From contig URXI01000124.1 in the NCBI GenBank assembly GCA_900551775.1, positions 1-11,056 of the forward strand: a stretch of DNA of 11,056 nucleotides. Direction: 5' to 3'. This DNA is from an uncultured Eubacterium sp. Lineage in GTDB: Bacteria; Bacillota; Clostridia; Peptostreptococcales; Anaerovoracaceae. Both the position numbers and the translations under genes were made by a program. This document shows positions 1-6,426 of this stretch, piece after piece. Positions within the stretch are counted from its first letter, which is position 1. Each line of letters begins with the position of its first letter. A model generated the notes under the pieces. That model saw only the letters and a program-made list of their open reading frames with translations, was not told the origin of the DNA and made no database searches.

Positions 1-1
1 C

Positions 2-1057
2 CCCAGCCGCAGCGTGCAGGAGCCAGAAAAAGAAAAGACCCTCCGCGGAGCCAAGGACGGCTTCACGGAGAGTTTTATGGAGAACCTGGGACTGATCCGC
101 AGGCGAATCCGTGACAACCGGCTGATCTTCAAAAGCTTCAACATCGGCGAAAAGTCCAAGACCGACGTGGCACTCTGCTACATGAAGGGGGTTGCCGATG
201 CGGACCTGGTCAGCAAGGTGGACGCCGCACTGTCGAAGATTAAGCTGGACAGCGTTTCCATCGGCGACCAGACCATCGTAGAGAACCTGATGAAAGAATT
301 GGAGGGCGGAAAGCGAAAAGGAAAACTGAACCCTTTCCCAAAGGTTCGTTATACCCAGCGTCCCGATATCATCGGCGCCCATCTGACCGAAGGAAAAATT
401 GCCATCATCGTGGACAATTCTCCTACCGTGGTACTGCTGCCTGTGGGCATCTTTGACTTCACCCAGGACGTGGACGATTACTATTTCCCCCAGATTACCG
501 GAAATTATCTGCGTCTGATCCGCATCATCAACATGCTGGTCATTCTCTTCATCTCACCGATTTACCTTCTGGTGGTGGAGGGACACATCGGCGCGCCTCT
601 CGACATGGATTTCATCATCCCAAAGGATCCCTATGCCCTGCCCATCTTCTGGCAGTTCATCCTGCTGGAATTTGCCATTGACGGGCTGAAGCTGGCCTCT
701 CTCAACACGCCGGAGTCCCTGGGAACCTCGCTGTCAGTCATTGGCGCTTTGATCCTGGGTCAGTTCTCCATCGATTCCGGCTGGTTCATTCCCCAGACCA
801 TACTGGTCATGGCGGTAGTTGCATTGGCTTCCTTCACCCAGCCCAGCATCGAACTTTCTTACGGCATCAAGTTTATCCGCGTCATCATGCTGGTGGGCAG
901 CATGCTCTTTGGCTTCTGGGGGCTTGGCGGCGGCCTGCTCATCGGCTTTCTCATCATCGCCGCAACAAAGACCGTCAGCGGCCATTCCTATCTCTATCCG
1001 CTGATTCCGTTCAAGTGGGAAGCGCTGAAAAAGCTGCTGTTCCGAACATCAAAATAG
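2..1057 (+). CDS. spoVAF: SpoVAF-type spore germination protein, 3' part (GerA family)
   Basis: Partial gene: the frame is open to the left edge, so the true start lies outside. The visible 350 or so residues cover most of a GerA-family protein (usually near 480-500). In order from the GTG codon at 14: a soluble part with the family signature RGAKDGF and the run LGLIRRRIRD (residues 11-34), then NPFPKVRYTQRPD (106-118), then the IIVDNSPTVVLLP segment (131-143). About five hydrophobic segments follow at roughly 164-190, 209-229, 236-255, 258-275 and 287-317. The wording of the VRYTQRPD block and of the SVIGALILGQ to TQPSIELS stretch fits SpoVAF better than the GerAA receptor subunits. SpoVAF acts in the inner spore membrane during germination and is normally the last gene of a spoVA operon. 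Its base composition is visibly more GC-rich than the operon next to it. A terminator follows 14 bases after the stop. Confidence 0.85.
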   Translation, partial: PSRSVQEPEKEKTLRGAKDGFTESFMENLGLIRRRIRDNRLIFKSFNIGEKSKTDVALCYMKGVADADLVSKVDAALSKIKLDSVSIGDQTIVENLMKELEGGKRKGKLNPFPKVRYTQRPDIIGAHLTEGKIAIIVDNSPTVVLLPVGIFDFTQDVDDYYFPQITGNYLRLIRIINMLVILFISPIYLLVVEGHIGAPLDMDFIIPKDPYALPIFWQFILLEFAIDGLKLASLNTPESLGTSLSVIGALILGQFSIDSGWFIPQTILVMAVVALASFTQPSIELSYGIKFIRVIMLVGSMLFGFWGLGGGLLIGFLIIAATKTVSGHSYLYPLIPFKWEALKKLLFRTSK

Positions 1058-1071
1058 GAGCAAAGGAATAA

Positions 1072-1116
1072 CCGTGCACCAACGTCGTTAACGATCGTCA
1101 ATGCACGGCCTTTTTT
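1072..1116 (+). terminator. Rho-independent terminator after spoVAF
   Basis: Arms CCGTGCA (1072-1078) and TGCACGG (1102-1108) pair perfectly and are followed by CC and six T (1111-1116). The loop contains the palindrome TCGTTAACGA (1085-1094), which can extend the structure. The T-run lies on the + side, so it serves spoVAF. For gbuF, arriving from the other side, the same hairpin is followed only by a weak TTATTCCTTT, so it is at best a poor terminator in that direction. Confidence 0.85.
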
Positions 1117-1147
1117 ATGGGTAATGTTTATGTAATTTGTTTTTTTA

Positions 1148-1561
1148 CTATGTGGTCAATAGCTGACGCATCAGATCTGATATCGGCTTGCTAGCTCTGT
1201 TCTTCATATCGTAACCGACATAGACCGTTTCACAGGTAACGATGACTTCGTCTTCGCCCTCTCTGAAGATTTCAAAACCGATGGTCATACTCCTGTTTCC
1301 GATCTTCAGCACTCGCATGCCGACCTCTATCAAATCACCTTCATAGGCGCTTGCAAAAAACTCATAAGTGGACTTTTTGTGGCAAACCTCAGAATCATGC
1401 TCCTCGACGAGGGTTTTATATGGATACCCCTTTGAACGGAAAAACTCCTCAAATGCAATATCGGTATAAATCACATAATGTCCATTATATACGATGCCCT
1501 GCTGATCCACTTCATTATAGCGGACGCGGATAGGGCAAAAGAAAATGCAATCACTTCTCAT
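1148..1561 (-). CDS. gbuF: Hot-dog acyl-CoA thioesterase (YbgC/4HBT family), last gene of the gbu operon
   Basis: Predicted cytoplasmic acyl-CoA thioesterase of 137 residues, the usual length for YbgC/FadM-like single hot-dog proteins. The N-terminal block RVRYNEVDQQGIVYNGHYVIYTD carries the family catalytic Asp (D19) and the G-x-V-Y turn, and the central-helix residues FEEFFRSKG follow. The frame is open further upstream to an ATG at 1666, but the start at 1559-1561 is chosen: AAGGAAG at 1571-1577 sits nine bases before it, the hot-dog fold begins right there, and the upstream 35 residues run through the hairpin after gbuE. The gene lies 130 bases beyond gbuE. As recalled from published reconstitution in E. 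coli, this gene is not needed to make trimethylamine from gamma-butyrobetaine. A salvage role, hydrolysing accumulated C4 or betaine-CoA esters, is inference. Family call strong, symbol by operon position. Confidence 0.82.
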   Translation of the reverse strand: MRSDCIFFCPIRVRYNEVDQQGIVYNGHYVIYTDIAFEEFFRSKGYPYKTLVEEHDSEVCHKKSTYEFFASAYEGDLIEVGMRVLKIGNRSMTIGFEIFREGEDEVIVTCETVYVGYDMKNRASKPISDLMRQLLTT

Positions 1562-1620
1562 TTCACTTACCTTCCTTTTTATATATATAACATCGAGAAG
1601 GCTGCCCCGATGCGTCACAA

Positions 1621-1667
1621 AGTGCCGGACAGAGAAACCACTTGCTTTCGATCCCCTTTCCGGCACT
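1621..1667 (-). promoter_or_regulatory. Inverted repeat in the gbuE-gbuF spacer
   Basis: AGTGCCGGA (1621-1629) and TCCGGCACT (1659-1667) are perfect 9-base arms around a 29-base loop, beginning 25 bases after the gbuE stop. On the transcribed strand the hairpin is followed by TTGTGACGC, with no U-tract. It therefore looks more like a 3'-end stabiliser, processing site or weak attenuator between transporter and thioesterase than an intrinsic terminator. No promoter for gbuF was recognised. Confidence 0.55.
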
Positions 1668-1691
1668 ATGGAGTGTCATATGTTAAATCAA

Positions 1692-3317
1692 TTAAGCGGT
1701 TTCGGAAGTTTCTTCCTCTTCACCTTGTAATTCAGCCTCTTCTTTCAAAAAAGCCTCGTGATCTTCTTTTTCCTGCAGTGCGATATTCTTCGCATGCAAT
1801 CCTGAACGGCTGTCATGTTTGAGCCATTTGAACAGCCCTATCTCTACACCGACCAGGATGACCATGAATGGTGCTGATATAATGATTGCAACCTGCTTGA
1901 TTGGATCGAATCCAGCGCCTGACAGGATGATCGCCATCGGAATGATAGCAAGCAGTACACAGAAGAAGATTCTTAATGCCATCTTCGGTGTTCCACGCTT
2001 TGTAACGGTCTCTGCCAAAGCCAGGGACGCGGAGTCCATGGATGGTGCTACGAATCCTATGATCAAAAGCAGGATCAGGAATGGCAGCAACGTTGCTCCG
2101 CCTGGGAGAACTTCTAAGATTTTGTAGATAGCAGCATCGCCTACGCCGCTGTTAACCAGTCCTACAACATCAGCGCTTCCATCTAAGAAGGTCTTGATGG
2201 AGAAGCTGCCGTTAATTCCGAAGATGAACCAGCCGCCGGCTGTCATTCCGAAAATCGTTGCAACTGCTACTTCTCTGATGGTTCTGCCCTTGGAAACCTT
2301 TGCGATAAAGATACCCATCATCGCTACGTAGTTCAGGTAGAATGCGTTGAAGTAAATGGTCCAGCTTTCTGCAAACCCTGTATTCTCGATAGGGTCAGTG
2401 AACAAGCTCATTCTAGGAAGCTTGGAAATCATGTGTCCCAAAGAGTTTACAATATTTCTCAAAATGAAGGTTGTCGGTCCTGCACACAGAACGTACAGCA
2501 GGAACAGGATACACAGTGTTGCAGCCGCATTACTGATGACCTTCATGCCCTTTTCTGTTCCCAGATAAGAAGTAAAGGTGTATACGAGAGCGATCACAAC
2601 GATGATGCCGATCTGCACAACCGGAGTCGCCTCAATTCCAAATAACGTCTTCAGTCCGCCTGCTGCCAGAGGAACTGCCAGGCCCAGGGATGAGCTCAGT
2701 GCGCCCAATACGCCGAAGATGACCAGGAAGTCGATGACTTTGCCGATGGCTGATTTGCCTTTGACCTTTTCTCCCAGCATGGAACAGCAGATTGCGCTGG
2801 TCTGGAAGGATTTGATCTTTCTGACATATACGCCATAAGCGATGGCTACACCCATTACGGTATACATTGCCTGGTTTACCATGCCCCAGTGGAAGAACTG
2901 ATAACCTAGGGATGATTCCAGTGCCTCCGTGCTGTGAGGCTCCATGCCGAGTCCTGGTGCTTCATAGTAAAACGCCCACTCTGTAAAGGACCAGTAGAGC
3001 GCTGCGGATGCCAATGAGGCAAGCAGCATCATTGCCAAGTAACTGAAAGTGGAATACTCAGGCTTGCAATCGCCCAGTCTGATCTTTCCGTATTTTCCAA
3101 GACCGAGATAAAGGCCGATCAAAAAGGTTACAAAGGCAACGACTTCAAAGACGGGTCCTAATCCGGAAATCATCTTATTGAAGAATCCGCCGATTCCATT
3201 GATTGTCGTCTCTGGATTTAAGACCATAAAAATGATAAATACAGCGAGTACTGCTACGCTGACAACGATAAGTCCGATTTCTATATTGCCGCGGTCTTTC
3301 TTATTTAAATTTTCCAT
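1692..3317 (-). CDS. gbuE: BCCT-family betaine transporter, probable gamma-butyrobetaine uptake (CaiT-like)
   Basis: A 541-residue inner-membrane transporter of the betaine/carnitine/choline family, with about 12 hydrophobic segments from residue 12 to 498 and a short Glu-rich cytoplasmic tail (514-541). Family marks: YWSFTEW (108-114) leading into the APGLGMEPHSTEALE stretch, FFHWG (141-145), the glycine/serine-rich TM segment ALSSSLGLAVPL (206-217), IFIAKVSKGRTIRE (336-349) and the SMDSASLALAE block (426-436). By alignment from memory to E. coli CaiT, the Trp pair of the substrate site is F326-Y327 here, Tyr is kept at Y330, and Met is kept at M334 where CaiT uses Met331 instead of a sodium ion. 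This suggests sodium-independent exchange. AAGGAGG (3322-3328) lies just before the ATG. As recalled, gbuE is one of the four genes (A, B, C, E) sufficient for conversion of gamma-butyrobetaine to trimethylamine in E. coli. The exchanged counter-substrate is unknown. Confidence 0.88.
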   Translation of the reverse strand: MENLNKKDRGNIEIGLIVVSVAVLAVFIIFMVLNPETTINGIGGFFNKMISGLGPVFEVVAFVTFLIGLYLGLGKYGKIRLGDCKPEYSTFSYLAMMLLASLASAALYWSFTEWAFYYEAPGLGMEPHSTEALESSLGYQFFHWGMVNQAMYTVMGVAIAYGVYVRKIKSFQTSAICCSMLGEKVKGKSAIGKVIDFLVIFGVLGALSSSLGLAVPLAAGGLKTLFGIEATPVVQIGIIVVIALVYTFTSYLGTEKGMKVISNAAATLCILFLLYVLCAGPTTFILRNIVNSLGHMISKLPRMSLFTDPIENTGFAESWTIYFNAFYLNYVAMMGIFIAKVSKGRTIREVAVATIFGMTAGGWFIFGINGSFSIKTFLDGSADVVGLVNSGVGDAAIYKILEVLPGGATLLPFLILLLIIGFVAPSMDSASLALAETVTKRGTPKMALRIFFCVLLAIIPMAIILSGAGFDPIKQVAIIISAPFMVILVGVEIGLFKWLKHDSRSGLHAKNIALQEKEDHEAFLKEEAELQGEEEETSETA

Positions 3318-3359
3318 ATTACCTCCTTGTTTTTCACAAAAGAGTCATAACTAATATCT

Positions 3360-3393
3360 GTGCCAAAGCTGCCTGGTGCAGTCCTTTTGGCAC
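3360..3393 (-). promoter_or_regulatory. Two-tier hairpin in the gbuD-gbuE spacer
   Basis: Outer arms GTGCCAAA (3360-3367) and TTTGGCAC (3386-3393) are perfect. Inside them CTGC (3369-3372) pairs with GCAG (3378-3381), giving a two-step hairpin. It lies 43 bases upstream of the gbuE start and is not followed by a T-run on the transcribed strand. It is therefore part of the gbuE untranslated leader or a processing site after gbuD. The CaiT-like transporter may need a different level of expression from the enzymes; that link is inference. Confidence 0.5.
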
Positions 3394-3452
3394 TTCACAT
3401 TTCTAAGATGGGGCGAGTAGAGAAATCTAATTACCAATGATACAAAGAATGG

Positions 3453-3731
3453 CTATTGATTCTGTTGCTCTCTTTTTCTTTTTTTCTTCATTTCTTCGTA
3501 TCTTCTGATTGCTGCTCTGGAATCTGAAGAACGCTGTTTTCTGACCTTATGATGCAAAGCGTCAAAAACGCAGATGTCTACACAGTAGCCACAGTTGATA
3601 CAAAGACGGTATGCAAAGCTTTCTGGCTCCGGAAATCCGCTTTCAGATATTCCGATCACCTTCATCGGGCATACTTCCGTACATGCGTGGCATTTCACGC
3701 ATTTCGTTGTATCTGCAGAAATTAGTTTCAC
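3453..3731 (-). CDS. gbuD: Small 2[4Fe-4S] ferredoxin with a basic tail
   Basis: A 92-residue cytoplasmic iron-sulfur protein. Two complete CxxCxxCxxxC motifs are present: C11, C14, C17, C21 (the last followed by Pro) and C44, C47, C50, C54. This is the layout of bacterial two-cluster ferredoxins, with the second motif followed by Val instead of the usual Pro. After the fold (about residue 62) there is a strongly charged tail of 30 residues rich in Lys and Arg, not typical of a free 55-60 residue clostridial ferredoxin. Start is GTG at 3729-3731, with AAAGGA (3740-3745) eight bases upstream. It sits between the CoA-transferases and the transporter, 121 bases from gbuC. As recalled from published work it is in the induced cluster but not needed for trimethylamine release in E. 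coli. It may supply or accept electrons for GbuA or another enzyme; no partner is evident here. Confidence 0.83.
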   Translation of the reverse strand: MKLISADTTKCVKCHACTEVCPMKVIGISESGFPEPESFAYRLCINCGYCVDICVFDALHHKVRKQRSSDSRAAIRRYEEMKKKRKREQQNQ

Positions 3732-3776
3732 TGGTTAAGTCCTTTCTAAGATTAGGTCTTCTTATAAATCTATCCC

Positions 3777-3817
3777 ATGGTTGAAGGCTCACCATTTTCT
3801 GGCAGTCCTTCAACCAT
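3777..3817 (-). promoter_or_regulatory. Inverted repeat in the gbuC-gbuD spacer
   Basis: ATGGTTGAAGG (3777-3787) and CCTTCAACCAT (3807-3817) are perfect 11-base arms around a 19-base loop, 35 bases after the gbuC stop and 45 bases before gbuD. On the transcribed strand the stem is followed by GGGATAGATTTATAAG, not a U-tract, so efficient intrinsic termination is unlikely. It may act as an attenuator or as a 3'-end barrier protecting the gbuABC part of the message. Confidence 0.55.
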
Positions 3818-3852
3818 CAGACAGATGATATATTTCGCCACTATTTTAAGCA

Positions 3853-5052
3853 TTAAGATTGATAAACTGCACCGCTTTCAATCAATTCGTCTATTTTCTC
3901 CTGGCTGTATCCCAATTCATCGAGGATATCCTTACTATTTGCACCAGGGAAGCTTGCAGCTACGCCATTTGGATCTACTGGAGTCTTGCTGAAGCGAATC
4001 GGGGTGTTGACGACAGTGTAATCGCCTACTCCCGGCTGATTGATTTCGGTAATGACATTCAGCTCTTTCGTCTGCGGATTACCTGCAAACTCAGCCAAAG
4101 TCTGTACTGCAGAAGCTGGAACGCCAACTTCACATAAATTCTTTTCCAGTTCGTATCTACCCATCGCAGAGGTCACCTTTTCCAATTCGGCTATCAGTGC
4201 CTCTCTATTTTCAACACGAGCTTCATTATTGCTGAACCGTGGATCCTTTGCTAAAGCAGACAAGCCCAAGCTGTCACAAAGCTGTTCCCACTCTTCTTCG
4301 CGGGTTACAGCGATGACTGCATTTCCGTCCTTTGTTGCAAACTCTCCACATGGCGCATACCACGGATGATGATTGCCTGTCCTCGGTGTAAATTCCCCAG
4401 TCATGGAATGTTCCAAAACAGGTGCTTCACACATGTAGAACGCACAATCTAACATTGCGATGTCAACACGCAGACCTTTGCCGGTCCTCTGCTTGTGCAG
4501 CAGTGCCATGGTAAGGCCGCGGAATAACTGCAATCCTGCCCATGTATCGCATAATGAGAATCCAGGTTTGATCGGTGCATCCGCTCCCTGTCCTGTGGTG
4601 CTCACCAGACCGCTTCTTGCAGCGGCGATGATGTCCATGCACGGCAGATGAGATAAAGGACCGTATGTACCAAAGCCGGCGATGGATCCGTATATCAATC
4701 CAGGATTAACCTTGAGCATTTCCTCATAGCCTATCCCGAGCTTTTCCAAAGTACCGGACTTGAAATTTTCAACGACGATGTCTACCTTTGATACGAGATC
4801 CATGACAACATTCTTTCCAGCTTCTGAACGCATGTCAATCGCCACGCCTTTTTTGCCTCTGTTATACTGGCAGTAGTAAAGGCTGATGTCATTCTTATAT
4901 GGTCCGTATTCACGGGAGATATCACCATTACCTGGTCGTTCTACTTTTATAATTTCCGCACCCATATCCGCAAGCAACATGCCACAGAACGGGGCAGACA
5001 AAACTTGAGAAAAATCAAGAATTTTTATTCCTTCGAGAGGTCTCTTTTTCAT
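3853..5052 (-). CDS. gbuC: Family III CoA-transferase (CaiB/BaiF type) with canonical catalytic Asp
   Basis: A 399-residue cytoplasmic CoA-transferase of the formyl-CoA transferase/CaiB family, at full family length. The N-terminal Rossmann part begins ILDFSQVLSAPFCGMLLADMGAEIIKVE (residues 11-38). NRGKKG is at 64-69, and the VENFKSGTLEKLGIGYE block at 94-110. The nucleophilic Asp is D169 within KPGFSLCDTWAG, the residue that forms the acyl-enzyme anhydride in this family. Expected reaction: moving CoA from a donor acyl-CoA to gamma-butyrobetaine. It starts 15 bases after gbuB, and its AAGGAG (5061-5066) abuts the gbuB stop, the tightest spacing in the operon, which suggests coupled translation and equal amounts. 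Together with the altered active site of GbuB, this points to a GbuB-GbuC heteromer in which GbuC is the catalytic partner (inference). As recalled, both transferases are needed for conversion in E. coli. Confidence 0.88.
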   Translation of the reverse strand: MKKRPLEGIKILDFSQVLSAPFCGMLLADMGAEIIKVERPGNGDISREYGPYKNDISLYYCQYNRGKKGVAIDMRSEAGKNVVMDLVSKVDIVVENFKSGTLEKLGIGYEEMLKVNPGLIYGSIAGFGTYGPLSHLPCMDIIAAARSGLVSTTGQGADAPIKPGFSLCDTWAGLQLFRGLTMALLHKQRTGKGLRVDIAMLDCAFYMCEAPVLEHSMTGEFTPRTGNHHPWYAPCGEFATKDGNAVIAVTREEEWEQLCDSLGLSALAKDPRFSNNEARVENREALIAELEKVTSAMGRYELEKNLCEVGVPASAVQTLAEFAGNPQTKELNVITEINQPGVGDYTVVNTPIRFSKTPVDPNGVAASFPGANSKDILDELGYSQEKIDELIESGAVYQS

Positions 5053-5067
5053 GCCTTATACTCCTTC

Positions 5068-6246
5068 CTAGATGACACCTTCTTGTTGCAGGTGCGTGAG
5101 TTCTTCAGAATTAATCGCTAAGGCACCATAAATTTCAGCATTATGTTCTCCAAGTTTTGGTGCGCCTTTCAGAGGCTCTTCTTCTTCACCGACAAACTTG
5201 ACTGGCTTACCAGGCATATCCAGTTTGCCGATGCTCTCATCTTCCACTGAAACGATCATATTTCTAACCTGTAATTGCGGTTCTTCTAACGCTTCTCTCG
5301 TGGTACTGCACATCGTACCTGGAATCAGGTGTTCATCACAGATCGCTGCGATTTCCTGCATGGTATAGTTGGAAAACAAATCTTCGATCTTGTTTCTGAG
5401 ATCTCCGAAATAATGGTATCCTCTTACTAAGTTTGAGCAGTACTTTTCGTCTTCGTCCCACTCTGGAGTATTAAATGCTTTGCAGAATTTCGTCCACTGC
5501 GCATCGGACGAAATACCCATTGCAACATATCCGTTCTTACATTTTAAGATATCATACGGATTGATCAGAGGGTGTGCATTTCCTGTACGCATAGGGTCTT
5601 CGCCATCTGCACCCCAGGTAATTACTTTATCTTCCGATACAGCAATTGCGGAGCCGCAGAGAGAAGTTTCCACCATCTGTCCTTCTCCTGTACTTCTTGC
5701 ATAATAAATAGCTACGCATACAGCAGACGCAAGGAAGCTGGCAGCGTAGTGTTCTGAGATTGAAAATCCGATTCTAGTCGGTGGGTTCTCTGGAAACCCG
5801 GTAAAATGCATAACACCACTCTTTGCCTGCGCAATTAAGTCAGACTGCGGAATATCTGTTTCAGGTCCCGTAGAACCGTATGCTGAAACGCGTCCGTATA
5901 CGAGGGATGGTTTAATTGCTGATAAGTCCTCATAACCCAAGCCAAGTTTTTCCATTGTGCCTGGGGTAAAGTTTTCCAGAACAGCATCGGCTGTCGCTAC
6001 TAATTTCTTAAAGAGTTCTTTTCCTTCCGGATGCATTAGATTGAGAGTCACACTTTTTTTGCCGCGATCGCGAAAAACATGGTGGGGACTCGCGCCATTT
6101 TTTAATGGTGCCAGTTCACGAAGAGGATCCCCTCCACTTGGTGTTTCTACTTTAATAACCTCTGCTCCATAATCAGCCAATTCCATCCCGCAGTAGCCGG
6201 AAAGTGTTGTTAAATCAAGAATTCTTATTCCTTCTAAAGGTAACAT
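5068..6246 (-). CDS. gbuB: Family III CoA-transferase homologue with Glu in place of catalytic Asp
   Basis: A 392-residue relative of the next gene product and of CaiB. It has the family N-terminus ILDLTTLSGYCGMELADYGAEVIKVE (9-34), DRGKKS (60-65), and a VLENFTPGTMEKLGLGYED block (89-107). Two active-site differences from GbuC are visible. First, the stretch aligned with GFSLCDTWAG reads GFSISEHYAA, so the nucleophile position is Glu (E165, codon 5752-5754). Second, the loop LSAP between strand 1 and helix 1 is two residues shorter and lacks its Pro. The conserved NRGKK is DRGKK. Either the enzyme uses Glu as nucleophile or it is a structural or substrate-binding partner in an interlocked heterodimer with GbuC, as two-subunit family III transferases such as BbsEF set a precedent. 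AAGGAGG (6252-6258) precedes the ATG by five bases. Family assignment firm, individual role uncertain. Confidence 0.87.
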   Translation of the reverse strand: MLPLEGIRILDLTTLSGYCGMELADYGAEVIKVETPSGGDPLRELAPLKNGASPHHVFRDRGKKSVTLNLMHPEGKELFKKLVATADAVLENFTPGTMEKLGLGYEDLSAIKPSLVYGRVSAYGSTGPETDIPQSDLIAQAKSGVMHFTGFPENPPTRIGFSISEHYAASFLASAVCVAIYYARSTGEGQMVETSLCGSAIAVSEDKVITWGADGEDPMRTGNAHPLINPYDILKCKNGYVAMGISSDAQWTKFCKAFNTPEWDEDEKYCSNLVRGYHYFGDLRNKIEDLFSNYTMQEIAAICDEHLIPGTMCSTTREALEEPQLQVRNMIVSVEDESIGKLDMPGKPVKFVGEEEEPLKGAPKLGEHNAEIYGALAINSEELTHLQQEGVI

Positions 6247-6303
6247 GTAAACCTCCTTTTACTGTGAGAACTTGAACCTCACGATTGCGATACGTTTATT
6301 TAT

Positions 6304-6344
6304 AACACACGGAAATATCGTCTATAGACGTATTTCCGTGTGTT
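6304..6344 (-). promoter_or_regulatory. Very long near-perfect palindrome in the gbuA-gbuB spacer
   Basis: AACACACGGAAATA (6304-6317) pairs perfectly with TATTTCCGTGTGTT (6331-6344), and the centre CGTCTATAGACG (6319-6330) is itself palindromic. The result is a 20-pair stem with one bulged base (6318), enough for a very stable RNA hairpin. On the transcribed strand it is followed by ATAAATAAACG, not a continuous U-run. It lies 58 bases before the gbuB start. It may set the ratio of gbuA to the downstream genes by stalling, processing or 3'-end protection; a DNA-binding palindrome is the other possibility. Confidence 0.65.
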
Positions 6345-6358
6345 TCAAAGAACGTATC

Positions 6359-6419
6359 TTACGAAGCGCCGCGCCTTGTGGGCGGCATCAGTGCAAAGGA
6401 GCAAAGCTCCATCATGCAC
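6359..6419 (-). repeat. GC-rich structured insert in the gbuA-gbuB spacer, possible dispersed repeat
   Basis: GTGCA (6391-6395) and TGCAC (6415-6419) enclose GGAGC-AAA-GCTCC (6398-6410), a nested hairpin. GCCGC (6368-6372) and GCGGC (6382-6386) form a second one. The stretch is much more GC-rich than the genes on either side. On the minus strand it reads as an 18-codon open frame from ATG at 6415 to TAA at 6359, without a ribosome site. The look is that of a short intergenic repeat unit that has landed in the operon; this is a pattern impression and was not checked against a genome. Confidence 0.3.
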
Positions 6420-6426
6420 CCGTTAT

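Noticed and set aside
734..985. Open frame antisense to spoVAF
   Set aside because: It lies wholly within a well-supported gene, with composition explained by the codon pattern of that gene and no ribosome site.
1562..1666. Longer thioesterase starting at 1666
   Set aside because: The extra residues run through the intergenic hairpin, and a good ribosome site sits directly before the ATG at 1559-1561.
5068..6246. Bile-acid CoA-transferase (BaiF)
   Set aside because: Same protein family only. No other bai genes occur in the window, and the BCCT transporter points to betaines.
6359..6415. 18-codon gene on the minus strand between gbuA and gbuB
   Set aside because: No ribosome site and it coincides with a GC-rich hairpin block, so it is better seen as a structured repeat-like sequence.
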